Below are positions 1-7,610 of a DNA stretch of 64,000 nt, piece after piece. The stretch's first letter is position 1. Every line of letters starts with the position of its first letter. The translations under genes were made by a program, and so were the position numbers. The notes beneath the pieces were generated by a model. That model was not told the origin of the DNA and did no database searches. It worked only from the letters and a program-made list of their open reading frames with translations. Origin of the DNA: Comamonadaceae bacterium M7527 (lineage in GTDB: Bacteria; Pseudomonadota; Gammaproteobacteria; Burkholderiales; Burkholderiaceae_C); assembly GCA_021044545.1 (NCBI GenBank), contig CP087990.1, forward strand, positions 1,984,001 to 2,048,000, read 5' to 3'.

Positions 1-2
1 AG

Positions 3-158
3 AAAAATAACGGAAATCCGACACCGCAGCAGGGGGCAAACACCCGTTTGGGTGGCGAACAGGCTGCAACAGACACTGTAGGCGACGGTTCGTCGTTGCT
101 ACCAGCGGGCTCGGCCAGTGCTTTTGATGGCGACGGACCACTGAACGTTTGGGCTTAA
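3..158 (+). CDS. fliK: Flagellar hook-length control protein FliK, C-terminal end (partial)
   Basis: An open frame enters from the left edge and ends at TAA 156-158. It gives about 51 residues rich in Gly, Ser, Ala and Asn, ending in Leu-Asn-Val-Trp-Ala. FliK is a secreted ruler that stops hook export and switches the export gate to filament substrates. Its extreme C-terminus is typically a flexible tail ending in a short hydrophobic motif, as here. The identification rests mainly on position: it lies 19 bases before fliL in the standard fliK-fliL-fliM order. No folded domain is visible in this fragment, so the assignment is contextual. Confidence 0.55.
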   Translation, partial: KNNGNPTPQQGANTRLGGEQAATDTVGDGSSLLPAGSASAFDGDGPLNVWA

Positions 159-161
159 TTT

Positions 162-170
162 AGAAAGAGG
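162..170 (+). promoter_or_regulatory. Ribosome binding site that decides the fliL start
   Basis: AGAAAGAGG sits directly before the ATG at 172, too close for initiation there, and 7 bases before the ATG at 178. This favours the second ATG as the fliL start. It is an inference from spacing only. Confidence 0.5.
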
Positions 171-177
171 TATGGCT

Positions 178-756
178 ATGGCTGACGAAGTTGAAGACGA
201 AGAAGAAGGAAAAAAAGGCGGCGGCTTACTCAAGATCATCTTGATCGTGGTGTTGGTGCTGGTGCTGCTGGTCGGTGCCGTGTTTGGCACCTTGTTCTTC
301 ACCGGCTTTTTTGACAAGGCAGACGCACAAGCTGCCGAGGAACAAGTTGCAGCACTTGAGGCCGAGGCTGAGGCGGCGGCAGATACTGCTGCTGCGGTGC
401 CTCAGCGCGTGACAAAAGAGTCGCCTGAGCTGACCCGTTTTGAGTACCACTACAAAGAGTTAGAGCGCGAATTTTTGGCCAACCTCACCAACTCACGCAA
501 AGTGATTCAGGTGCAAATGGCCATCATGACCAACTACGATGAGCGCGTGTTTGCAAACGTAGACAAGCACCAGTTTGCGCTGCGCTCTGCTGTGCTGGAT
601 GCGCTGCGTCAGACCACAGAAGCTGACTTGGTGAAGCCGGATTTCCGCAAGGAGCTGGCGATGACCTTGAAGGTTGAAATGAACACGGTGCTGGAAAAAT
701 ACGAAGATTTTGGTGGCATTGAAGAGGTCTATTTCACCAATTTCGTGGTGCAGTAA
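178..756 (+). CDS. fliL: Flagellar basal body-associated protein FliL
   Basis: FliL is a single-pass inner-membrane protein that surrounds the stator and supports torque. The sequence shows an acidic then lysine/glycine-rich cytoplasmic N-terminus, one strong transmembrane helix at about residues 20-45, an Ala/Glu-rich linker, and a periplasmic domain ending in the typical Tyr-Phe-Thr-Asn-Phe-Val-Val-Gln. Two ATGs are possible, 172 and 178. The purine-rich AGAAAGAGG at 162-170 lies only 1 base from the first but 7 from the second, so 178 is preferred (192 residues). It follows fliK closely and precedes fliM by 24 bases, as in the usual operon. Confidence 0.93.
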   Translation: MADEVEDEEEGKKGGGLLKIILIVVLVLVLLVGAVFGTLFFTGFFDKADAQAAEEQVAALEAEAEAAADTAAAVPQRVTKESPELTRFEYHYKELEREFLANLTNSRKVIQVQMAIMTNYDERVFANVDKHQFALRSAVLDALRQTTEADLVKPDFRKELAMTLKVEMNTVLEKYEDFGGIEEVYFTNFVVQ

Positions 757-780
757 CCGCACACATAACAGGACGTAACT

Positions 781-1767
781 GTGGACTCACTACTGAGCGC
801 TGAAGAGCTGGACGCACTTGCCGCAGGCATGAGTGACGGCTCTATTGAGGTGGACACTGGCTACAACACGCAAGCCAATGTGCGCAAGCACGACCTTGCC
901 AGTGAAGACAGCAGCCTTGGCGTGAACATCTCGGCGATCGACATGATCAACGAGCGCTTTATTCGTCAGTTTCGCCTGGGCATGCTGGAGGTGCTGCGCA
1001 CCAGCCCGCGTGTCAACCCCGCGCGTGTACAAATCACGCGCTTTGGTGACTATCTCAAAACGCTTCGCGCACCGCTGAGTGTCAACGTCATGCGTGCCAG
1101 CCCATTGCGCGGCCACTGCATGGTGGTGATTGAGCCCACAGTTGTCTTCAGCTCGTTAGACAGTTTTTTTGGCGGCTTTGGCCGTGGCGTGGGGCAATTG
1201 CCACCTGGACGCTTGTTCACGCCCACAGAAACACGCATTATCAAGATTATTTTGGACGTGTTCACCAAGTCGCTGAAAGACGCATGGGCACCTATTTACG
1301 CCCTGGACTTTGAACACGTCAGCTCAGAAATTAATCCGCAGTTTGCTCAGATTGCCGATGAAAACGACTTGGTCATTCTCAGTCGCTTTGAGGCCGAACC
1401 TACTGAGCAAGGCAAGGGGTTTGTTGACTTGGTCTACCCCTATGCGTCGCTCAAGCCTATTCGCGATTTACTGCGCAGCCGCGTGCAGTCTGGCGATGGC
1501 AACGAAGCCTCAGACAAGCAATGGCGTGCTGATCTGGAAGCCGCCGTACACGACTCTGGCCTTGAAATGCAAGTACTGTTGGGCCACTTGACGGTGCAGT
1601 TGTCACAGCTGGAGACCATGAAAGAAGGCGACGTGCTGTACTTCAAAAAACCAGACCTGGCGCGTGCTTACTTTTCGGACATCCCCGCATTTGATGTGGA
1701 AGTCGGTAGTGTGGGCAGCCAGATTGCTGCAAAAATCGAACATGCAGTTGACCCCGATCAGCTGTAA
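781..1767 (+). CDS. fliM: Flagellar motor switch protein FliM
   Basis: FliM is the middle C-ring protein. It binds phosphorylated CheY and passes the signal to FliG. The 328-residue product begins Met-Asp-Ser-Leu-Leu-Ser-Ala-Glu-Glu-Leu-Asp-Ala-Leu, the family's N-terminal CheY-binding motif. The CheC-like middle domain and a C-terminal SpoA-type domain follow. The start is GTG at 781, with AGGA about 9 bases upstream; no in-frame ATG would retain the CheY-binding motif. Length is normal for the family. fliN starts 20 bases after the stop. Confidence 0.96.
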   Translation: MDSLLSAEELDALAAGMSDGSIEVDTGYNTQANVRKHDLASEDSSLGVNISAIDMINERFIRQFRLGMLEVLRTSPRVNPARVQITRFGDYLKTLRAPLSVNVMRASPLRGHCMVVIEPTVVFSSLDSFFGGFGRGVGQLPPGRLFTPTETRIIKIILDVFTKSLKDAWAPIYALDFEHVSSEINPQFAQIADENDLVILSRFEAEPTEQGKGFVDLVYPYASLKPIRDLLRSRVQSGDGNEASDKQWRADLEAAVHDSGLEMQVLLGHLTVQLSQLETMKEGDVLYFKKPDLARAYFSDIPAFDVEVGSVGSQIAAKIEHAVDPDQL

Positions 1768-1787
1768 ACACCTTTTTAGGAATAGCC

Positions 1788-2078
1788 ATGAACGACAACG
1801 AACAAGACGACAACGGCACCATCAATGCCGATGTGCTGGAGAATATTCCGGTCACACTCTCTATTGAGGTTGGACGCGCCGTTATTAAAATTCGCGATCT
1901 CATGCGCCTCACCCAGGGCAGCGTGGTCGAGCTAGACCGTATCGCGGGCGAGCCGCTGGACCTGATGGTGAACAACACCGCAGTGGCGCAAGGCGAGGTG
2001 GTGCTGGTGAATGACCGCTACGGTATACGCCTGACGCGTGTAGTGCCCGCGTCTGAGCGCATGAAAAACCTGCAGTAA
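1788..2078 (+). CDS. fliN: Flagellar motor switch protein FliN
   Basis: This is the small C-ring base protein (96 residues), which also docks FliH and the export ATPase. An acidic N-terminus of about 18 residues is followed by a complete SpoA domain with the hallmark segments IPVTLSIEVGR and GEVVLVNDRYGIRL. AGGAATAGCC precedes the ATG. It lies between fliM and fliO, with 7 bases to the next start, consistent with one polycistronic message. Confidence 0.97.
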   Translation: MNDNEQDDNGTINADVLENIPVTLSIEVGRAVIKIRDLMRLTQGSVVELDRIAGEPLDLMVNNTAVAQGEVVLVNDRYGIRLTRVVPASERMKNLQ

Positions 2079-2085
2079 AACCACC

Positions 2086-2434
2086 ATGACACCTTCTGTA
2101 TCTATGGCGGACTGGCTACAACTTGTAGCCAGTTTTGCGTTTGTATTAGGCCTGTTGGCATTGGTGTTGTGGGGCTTGCGTCGCATGCAGCACAGCAAGG
2201 CCTTTGGTCGCAAGGACGCACAGCTGCAGCTGGTTGATACCTTATCTGTGGGACCAAGGCAAAATAATTATTCTGCTTCGCGTGCGCGACCAGGAGCTGG
2301 TGGTGGGTGTTGGCCCACACGGCATGACCGCGTTGGGCGCACCCGGCGAAGTGGTTGTACAAGCTACAACGACGGCCCCGCAGTCAGGCGACTTTGCGCG
2401 CACATTGGCAGGCATGAAAGACGACGCGTCATGA
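2086..2434 (+). pseudogene. fliO: Flagellar export protein FliO, frameshifted
   Basis: FliO is a small bitopic membrane protein that helps assemble the FliPQR export gate. From the ATG at 2086 the frame gives one transmembrane helix (about residues 8-30) and the start of the FliO cytoplasmic domain, up to Leu-Ser-Val-Gly-Pro-Arg-Gln. The family sequence then continues in the +1 frame (from about 2264: ILLRVRDQELVVGV and so on) to TGA 2432-2434, which overlaps the fliP ATG. Removing one A from the AAAA run at 2261-2264 restores a 115-residue protein that aligns without gaps to the conserved beta-strand region. As written, the first frame stays open and runs into fliP. The cause may be a sequencing error or a true mutation. 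Confidence 0.8.
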
Positions 2435-3219
2435 TGAATCAATCCCAACGCCACCAGCGCCGTTTGGCAATTGCTGTACTGGCCCTGATTGCCACGTTGT
2501 TGCTAACGGCCATGCCGCAGCTGGCCCACGCTCAAGCCGGCGGCATTCCGTTGGTCAATGTCACGCAGCAAGGCGGTGGTGGCTCGCAATACAGCCTCAC
2601 GCTGCAGCTGCTGGCCTTGATGACCACGCTCACGCTGTTGCCGTCGCTGTTGTTGATGATGACCTCTTTTGTGCGCGTCATCATAGTGATGTCGTTGTTG
2701 CGCCAAGCGCTAGGCACTGGTCAGACCCCCCCCAATATGGTGCTGGTGGGCTTGGCCATGTTTCTCACGCTGTTCATCATGCAGCCTGTGTTGTCGGATG
2801 TTTACACCAATGCTTTGCTGCCCTATATGGACGGCACCATGCAGTTTGATGTGGCATTGGCAGCAGCAGAAGCGCCTATTCGCGCCTTCATGCTCAACCA
2901 GACGCGTGAAGACGACATCGCCATGTTTATGGAGATTGCGCGCAACACCGATTTCAATTCGCCAGCAGACGTGCCCTTCACCACACTGGTGCCGGCCTTT
3001 ATCACCTCTGAGCTCAAGAGCGCTTTCACCATTGGATTTTTGATTTACATACCGTTTGTGGTGATCGACTTGATTGTGGCAAGCGTGTTGATGTCCATGG
3101 GCATGATGATGCTGTCACCCATGATGATCTCCATGCCTTTCAAGCTCATGCTGTTTGTGTTGGTAGATGGCTGGTCATTAATCATGGGCTCTGTGGCCTC
3201 AAGTTTTGCAATGCCGTAG
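2431..3219 (+). CDS. fliP: Flagellar type III export gate protein FliP
   Basis: FliP forms the core of the export gate with FliQ and FliR. Starting at ATG 2431 (a second ATG follows at 2434), the 262-residue product has a cleavable signal peptide ending near Ala-His-Ala-Gln-Ala. Four membrane helices follow, with the family motifs MMTSFVRVIIVMSLLRQALG and FIPFVVIDL-like IPFVVIDLIVASVLMSMGMMM. The fliO TGA at 2432-2434 overlaps the start, indicating translational coupling. The frame is also open upstream into fliO because of the fliO frameshift; the start chosen here restores the normal FliP length and signal peptide. Confidence 0.95.
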   Translation: MMNQSQRHQRRLAIAVLALIATLLLTAMPQLAHAQAGGIPLVNVTQQGGGGSQYSLTLQLLALMTTLTLLPSLLLMMTSFVRVIIVMSLLRQALGTGQTPPNMVLVGLAMFLTLFIMQPVLSDVYTNALLPYMDGTMQFDVALAAAEAPIRAFMLNQTREDDIAMFMEIARNTDFNSPADVPFTTLVPAFITSELKSAFTIGFLIYIPFVVIDLIVASVLMSMGMMMLSPMMISMPFKLMLFVLVDGWSLIMGSVASSFAMP

Positions 3220-3247
3220 CGGCGTTGGTGCTCTAAGGAATACACAA

Positions 3248-3517
3248 ATGGATACCGCAACTGTCGTTGATCTTGGGCGCTATGCGCTATGGATGACTGC
3301 GCTTATATCCGCGCCCTTGTTGGGCGTGGCATTGGGTGTGGGCTTGATTATTGGTATCTTGCAAGCCGCCACTTCTATCAACGAGATGACGCTTAGCTTT
3401 ATCCCCAAGCTGGTTGCCTTGGGTGCGGCCATGGCCTTGTTTGGGGGCTGGCAAGTGAATACCCTGGTGGAATTCACGCGCATCATTTTTCAGCGCATTC
3501 CAACCTTGTTCCAGTAA
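3248..3517 (+). CDS. fliQ: Flagellar type III export gate protein FliQ
   Basis: This is a small two-helix membrane protein (89 residues) that wraps the FliP/FliR gate. Two hydrophobic hairpin helices, at about residues 15-40 and 50-75, flank the polar turn containing QAATSINEMTLSF, the FliQ signature. The start is the ATG at 3248, preceded by AAGGAA; a longer frame beginning upstream overlaps fliP and lacks family similarity. fliR follows after 12 bases. Confidence 0.97.
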   Translation: MDTATVVDLGRYALWMTALISAPLLGVALGVGLIIGILQAATSINEMTLSFIPKLVALGAAMALFGGWQVNTLVEFTRIIFQRIPTLFQ

Positions 3518-3529
3518 ACGGGCGGTCAC

Positions 3530-4312
3530 GTGAACCTGCTTGCAGCCGAAGTCATAGAGCGCTTTTACAGCTTTCTGTGGCCTATGCTGCGTATCTCTGC
3601 GCTGTTGATGACAGCACCTTTGTTTTCACAAAGGGCGGTGAGCGTGCGTATACGCGTGCTGTTGGGTGTGGCGCTCACCTGGCTGATTTACCCCTTGTAC
3701 GACTGGCCCCGGCTTGATCCCTTGTCTGCGCCTGGCCTGTTAGAGGTGTTCAACCAGATTTTTATTGGCGCGTCCATGGGCTTGTTGTTGCAAGTGGTGG
3801 TCGCCGCCATGATTGTGGCGGGCCAAAGTGTGTCTGCTGCCATGGGCTTGTCTATGGCCAACATGATTGACCCTAATATGGGCAACGTGCCTGTGGTTGC
3901 CCAACTGCTGCTCATCATGTCTACGCTTATTTTTGTGGGCAGTGGCGGCCACGCGATTTTGATGGGGCTGGTTCTGGAAAGCTTTCAGGTTTTGCCCATA
4001 GGCCAAAGCCTGCTAGACCAAAACCACTGGGGCCGCTTGGTCACCTGGAGTTCCATGATGTTTGTGGGTGCTGTGCTCATAGCCCTGCCTGTGATGGTCA
4101 CGCTGTTGTTCATCAACGTGGGCTTGGGCGTGGTGACCAAGGCTGCGCCTAGTCTCAACATTTTTGCGGTGGGCTTCCCAGCCATGGTGTTGGCGGGTTT
4201 GATAATTCTGATTTTGTCCCTGGAAAGCGTGGGCGGGCGCATGGAGTGGCTGTGGATGCAGTCGTTCATCATGTTGCGCGACTGGGCAGGTCCTGGCGTG
4301 GGCGGGGCTTAA
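3530..4312 (+). CDS. fliR: Flagellar type III export gate protein FliR
   Basis: FliR completes the export gate with FliP and FliQ. The 260-residue product is a polytopic membrane protein with about six hydrophobic segments. Visible family features include the N-terminal FLWPMLRISALLMTAPLFS and the mid-protein AGQSVSAAMGLSMANMIDP. The start is GTG at 3530, 12 bases after the fliQ stop; the alternative internal ATGs would remove the first helix. Only 3 bases separate it from flhB. Confidence 0.96.
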   Translation: MNLLAAEVIERFYSFLWPMLRISALLMTAPLFSQRAVSVRIRVLLGVALTWLIYPLYDWPRLDPLSAPGLLEVFNQIFIGASMGLLLQVVVAAMIVAGQSVSAAMGLSMANMIDPNMGNVPVVAQLLLIMSTLIFVGSGGHAILMGLVLESFQVLPIGQSLLDQNHWGRLVTWSSMMFVGAVLIALPVMVTLLFINVGLGVVTKAAPSLNIFAVGFPAMVLAGLIILILSLESVGGRMEWLWMQSFIMLRDWAGPGVGGA

Positions 4313-4315
4313 ACC

Positions 4316-5458
4316 ATGGCTGAAGAAACCGGCGCAGAAAAAACGGAAGAACCCACCGCGCGCAAACTGCAAAAAGCGCGTGAAGACGGGCAGGTGGCGC
4401 GCTCCCAAGAGATGCCAGGTGCCACCGTGATGATTGGCACTGTGGCCTTGATCGTATTGATGGGCGGCTGGCTCATTGCGGGGCTTATTGAAGTTTTTAA
4501 AGCCGGTTTTGTGTTTGACCGCACCACCTTGGCCTCGCCAAACCTCTTGCCGCTGTCGTTTGGTTCGCAAGCGGTCAGCGCCTTTGTGGTGTTGATTCCG
4601 GTGTTTATCGCCACCATCGTGTTGGCGATTTTGTCGTCGGGAGCGACTGGCGGCTATTTGTTTTCGCTCAAATCCATTGCGCCCAAGGCCAGCAAAATAA
4701 GCCCTATTGAGGGCTTCAAGCGCATGTTTGGTCCCAAGGCCTTGATCGAACTGACCAAAGCCATTTTGAAATTCACATTGGTCACAGGCGTGTTGGTGCT
4801 GATGATCAGCATCAACCTGGACGAATTGATTCAGATTGGTCGCATGCCACTAGAGCCAGCCATGCAAAAGTCAGGTGAGCTTATTGCTGAGGCGGCGCTT
4901 TATGTGACCTTGTCCTTGGTGGTGATTGCCGCTATTGACGTGCCGTGGCAAAAGCGCGAGTTCAACAACCGCATGAAGATGACCAAGCAAGAGGTCAAAG
5001 ACGAGTACAAAGACATAGAAGGCCGTCCCGAGGTGAAGGCGCAGATTCGCCGCCGCCAGCGTGAGATGTCCAACCAACGCATGATGCAAAGTGTGAAAGA
5101 CGCCGACGTGGTGGTCACCAACCCTGAGCACTTTGCGGTGGCTTTGTCGTACGACCCAACTGGTGACGGCGCTCCCATTGTGGTGGCCAAAGGCGCTGAC
5201 CTCATTGCTGCCAGCATTCGCGAAGAAGCCACTACCCACGGCGTGTATATTTTCCAGGCACCGCCACTGGCCAGAGCTTTGTTTTACACCACCGAGGTGG
5301 ATCAAACCGTACCCGAAGAACTTTATGTGGCGGTGGCCCAGGTTATCGCGTATGTATTCAGCCTGGACACGGTCAAGCCTGGCCAGCCAGGCATGCAAAA
5401 GCCCAAACCACAAGTGCCACCAGAGATGGCCTTTGACGCATCGGGTAAATTGCAGTGA
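4316..5458 (+). CDS. flhB: Flagellar export specificity switch protein FlhB
   Basis: FlhB is the substrate-specificity switch of the export gate. The 380-residue protein starts with the typical acidic AEETGAEKTEEPT segment and KAREDGQVARS. Four membrane helices and a cytoplasmic domain follow. The autocleavage site reads Asn-Pro-Glu-His (in VVVTNPEHFAVAL) rather than the commoner Asn-Pro-Thr-His; the scissile Asn-Pro bond is kept. Its stop TGA (5456-5458) shares a base with an ATG opening a 17-codon frame. FlhA, often encoded next, is absent here. Confidence 0.96.
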   Translation: MAEETGAEKTEEPTARKLQKAREDGQVARSQEMPGATVMIGTVALIVLMGGWLIAGLIEVFKAGFVFDRTTLASPNLLPLSFGSQAVSAFVVLIPVFIATIVLAILSSGATGGYLFSLKSIAPKASKISPIEGFKRMFGPKALIELTKAILKFTLVTGVLVLMISINLDELIQIGRMPLEPAMQKSGELIAEAALYVTLSLVVIAAIDVPWQKREFNNRMKMTKQEVKDEYKDIEGRPEVKAQIRRRQREMSNQRMMQSVKDADVVVTNPEHFAVALSYDPTGDGAPIVVAKGADLIAASIREEATTHGVYIFQAPPLARALFYTTEVDQTVPEELYVAVAQVIAYVFSLDTVKPGQPGMQKPKPQVPPEMAFDASGKLQ

Positions 5459-5511
5459 TGTCACAACTATTCGGCGCTGAGCCCCGCCAGCGTCCACGCA
5501 AGCCACTATGA
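5458..5511 (+). CDS. Possible 17-residue coupling ORF between flhB and the DamX-like gene
   Basis: The ATG at 5458 overlaps the flhB TGA by one base (TGATG). The frame runs 17 codons to TGA 5509-5511, which overlaps the ATG of the next gene (ATGA). The predicted peptide is basic at its C-terminus (Arg-Gln-Arg-Pro-Arg-Lys-Pro-Leu). The start-stop overlaps at both ends would let ribosomes pass from flhB to the next cistron. No homology is recognised, and the frame may serve only for coupling or be accidental. Confidence 0.3.
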   Translation: MSQLFGAEPRQRPRKPL

Positions 5512-7124
5512 CCGACACAACAAGCCCACAGTTTGCCCATGACGACTTGTTTTTGCGCGACGCCGACCGTGAGCGCATGGCGTTGGCCTATGGCGCACTA
5601 ATTGCCAAGCGTCAGAGTTTGTTGCTGGCCAGTAGTAGCGATGTGCTGCTGGAGCACTACGGCAAAATCCTGGTGCAACAACTCAGGTGTCACGACGACG
5701 TCCACGTTGAGGTGTACTTCCCCAGCAGCTCTGAGGCATTGATACAGCGGTTTAACGATGTGTTGGCCCCCATGTCTCTCGAGGATGCGGTGTCAACCCA
5801 AGGCGCCAGTTTGCCGGCGCGTATCTTGGTGTTGCACGACGCACGCTCTGTTCAGACGTCTCAGTTGGAGCTATTGGCGCGTTTGGTCAACGACTTCCCG
5901 GGTGCCAATGTGCGCGTGGTGTTGCTCATCAACACGCAAAGTCAGCTTGAAAAGGACTTGGCCGCATTTGGCAAGCGCATGTCGCGCTGGACCATAGACA
6001 TGCCAGATGCAGATGGTGGGCAGGCGTTTTTGCGTCAAGCCACCCTGGCCGGGCTTGAACAGCCCGCCACCTTGTTGCTGGAGCGCTTGGGCTTGCTGGG
6101 TCAGGACGATGACTTGCTGCCAGATGACACGCTGGATTTGGCTGAGCGCGACCCCGCCGCCGAGCAAGCCTTGCTGCAGGCGGTTGCCCAGCGCGCACAT
6201 GCCAGCACCGACGATGCTGAGCGTGCCCATCGTGTTTGGGGTGTCAAGTGGATGGTATTGGCTGTCGTGTTGTTGCTGGCTATATCTGCCGCTGCCGTGG
6301 TGGGTTTGTCTGACAAGTACCGCCAGGCAGGCTTGGCTGCTGTGCAGTCATGGAGCGATCAATTAAAAGCCTTGGGCGCAAGTGCTGAACAAGGCGCTGA
6401 GGAGACCGCGGTTGAGCCTGGCAACGCTGGCGAAGAGGCGGTTGCGCAAGATCCGGTGGTGGTCGGGCGGGACGACCTCACCGAACGCTTGGCGGCGGCC
6501 TTGAAGGCCGACGAGCAAGATCAGGCGCTACCTGAAACTGAACAAGCGTCCGAGCAAGAGCCAGTGGTTGCAGAACCTGAGGCAGACGCACAAGCCGTTG
6601 TTGAAAGCGGGGAGGTTACTGAGGAGGCCAACGCGCCCCCCATTGATGCCTTGTGGACCGATGCACGAACCGACTTGCGCATAGAGCTCACGCAACGCAA
6701 CTTGCAGGCGCAGGCCGGTGAAGACGTGGTTGCGTCTGATCGGTTTACACCTGTTGTGACTTCGCCTGCCACGCCTGCGCCGGAGCCGGTCGTCTCTGCG
6801 CCTCAGCCCGAGAGCAGCACTGCATCGCTGCCCAGCGGTAACAGCTGGGTGCGGCAGTTGCCGCAGACCAACTGGTTGATACAGTACGTCTCCGTATCAG
6901 AGCTGGCCCAGGCGCAGCAGTGGGTTCAGGACAGGCCTCAACTTGAGGGCTTGCAGATTTTGGCCATGCTCAAGCGCAACAACAAGCAGCTGCACTACGT
7001 GGTGGTGCAAGGGCCGCACACGAGCCAGGCGCGAGCACAAGCTTTTGCGTCTCGTGCCGAATCACTTAAAGAGTACTGGATTCGCACGGTTAGGTCCGTA
7101 CGCGGCGACATGGTTCAGCCTTGA
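5508..7124 (+). CDS. DamX-like membrane protein with degenerate ATPase-like N-terminus and SPOR-like C-terminus
   Basis: The product has 538 residues. The N-terminal 240 resemble the ATPase-like part of DamX/ExeA-type proteins: a Walker-A-like region LLLASSSDVLLEHYGK without a canonical GxxxxGK[ST], and a Walker-B-like LVLHDA. One transmembrane helix lies at about 247-268. A long acidic, Ala/Glu/Val-rich periplasmic linker spans about 280-440. The last 80 residues (from NWLIQYVS to the end) look like a SPOR domain, which binds denuded septal or polar peptidoglycan. The architecture matches DamX, a division-site protein, yet the gene sits directly downstream of flhB. Inference: it may tie the flagellar pole to peptidoglycan or division. 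The exact function is unknown. Confidence 0.65.
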   Translation: MTDTTSPQFAHDDLFLRDADRERMALAYGALIAKRQSLLLASSSDVLLEHYGKILVQQLRCHDDVHVEVYFPSSSEALIQRFNDVLAPMSLEDAVSTQGASLPARILVLHDARSVQTSQLELLARLVNDFPGANVRVVLLINTQSQLEKDLAAFGKRMSRWTIDMPDADGGQAFLRQATLAGLEQPATLLLERLGLLGQDDDLLPDDTLDLAERDPAAEQALLQAVAQRAHASTDDAERAHRVWGVKWMVLAVVLLLAISAAAVVGLSDKYRQAGLAAVQSWSDQLKALGASAEQGAEETAVEPGNAGEEAVAQDPVVVGRDDLTERLAAALKADEQDQALPETEQASEQEPVVAEPEADAQAVVESGEVTEEANAPPIDALWTDARTDLRIELTQRNLQAQAGEDVVASDRFTPVVTSPATPAPEPVVSAPQPESSTASLPSGNSWVRQLPQTNWLIQYVSVSELAQAQQWVQDRPQLEGLQILAMLKRNNKQLHYVVVQGPHTSQARAQAFASRAESLKEYWIRTVRSVRGDMVQP

Positions 7125-7148
7125 TCCAGCACCTTGATGAATTGACTT

Positions 7149-7610
7149 ATGGCCACTAAACCGACTGTTATTGCCAGCCAAAGGCCGCGCGAAATCCGAT
7201 TGGATCAAGCGGGGCAGCGTGCGTCTGTGCCTGTTGGCGATGAGCCTAAAGGCGATGTGCGCCAGGTGGGCACTTCCAACACGGCATTGCCCGCGCACAA
7301 GCATGTCGAGGCTGGGCCCATGGTGGTGCGTCCTGCTACCAAGCTGAAAGTGGTGGCGCCGCCGCCGGAGTTGTTGGCAGCCATTCTCAAAGCCAAAGAA
7401 GAGCCGGCCAAGGCAACGCAGGTCGAGCCGGACGCTTTGTCTACCAGGGGCTTGGACTTTTCTGCCAGGCTAAAACTGATTAAAGAGCAAAACGCAGCAT
7501 TAAAGAAACAGATGACGTCTTTGGAACGAAAGCCCCTAGCCGCACAGGCGACGGTCTCCAAAGCGCAATCCCGTATCAAGGCCGTACTGGCTAGGAGAAA
7601 AGTGACATGA
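7149..7610 (+). CDS. Small basic hypothetical protein of the post-flhB operon
   Basis: This 153-residue protein is soluble and strongly basic, with no signal peptide or membrane helix. The first 70 residues appear unstructured. The C-terminal part (about 108-150) is Lys/Arg/Ala/Gln-rich and likely forms a coiled coil. No known family is recognised. It starts 24 bases after the DamX-like gene, and its stop overlaps the next start (ATGA, 7607-7610). It is therefore translated with a DamX-like membrane protein and a membrane-anchored coiled-coil protein, and a common complex is plausible but unproven. Confidence 0.6.
   Translation: MATKPTVIASQRPREIRLDQAGQRASVPVGDEPKGDVRQVGTSNTALPAHKHVEAGPMVVRPATKLKVVAPPPELLAAILKAKEEPAKATQVEPDALSTRGLDFSARLKLIKEQNAALKKQMTSLERKPLAAQATVSKAQSRIKAVLARRKVT

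Noticed and set aside
2086..3219. Single FliO-FliP fusion gene of 377 residues
   Set aside because: Residues from about 2263 to 2430 in this frame do not look like FliO, while the +1 frame does, and the FliO TGA overlaps a good FliP start with a signal peptide. Treated as a frameshift instead.
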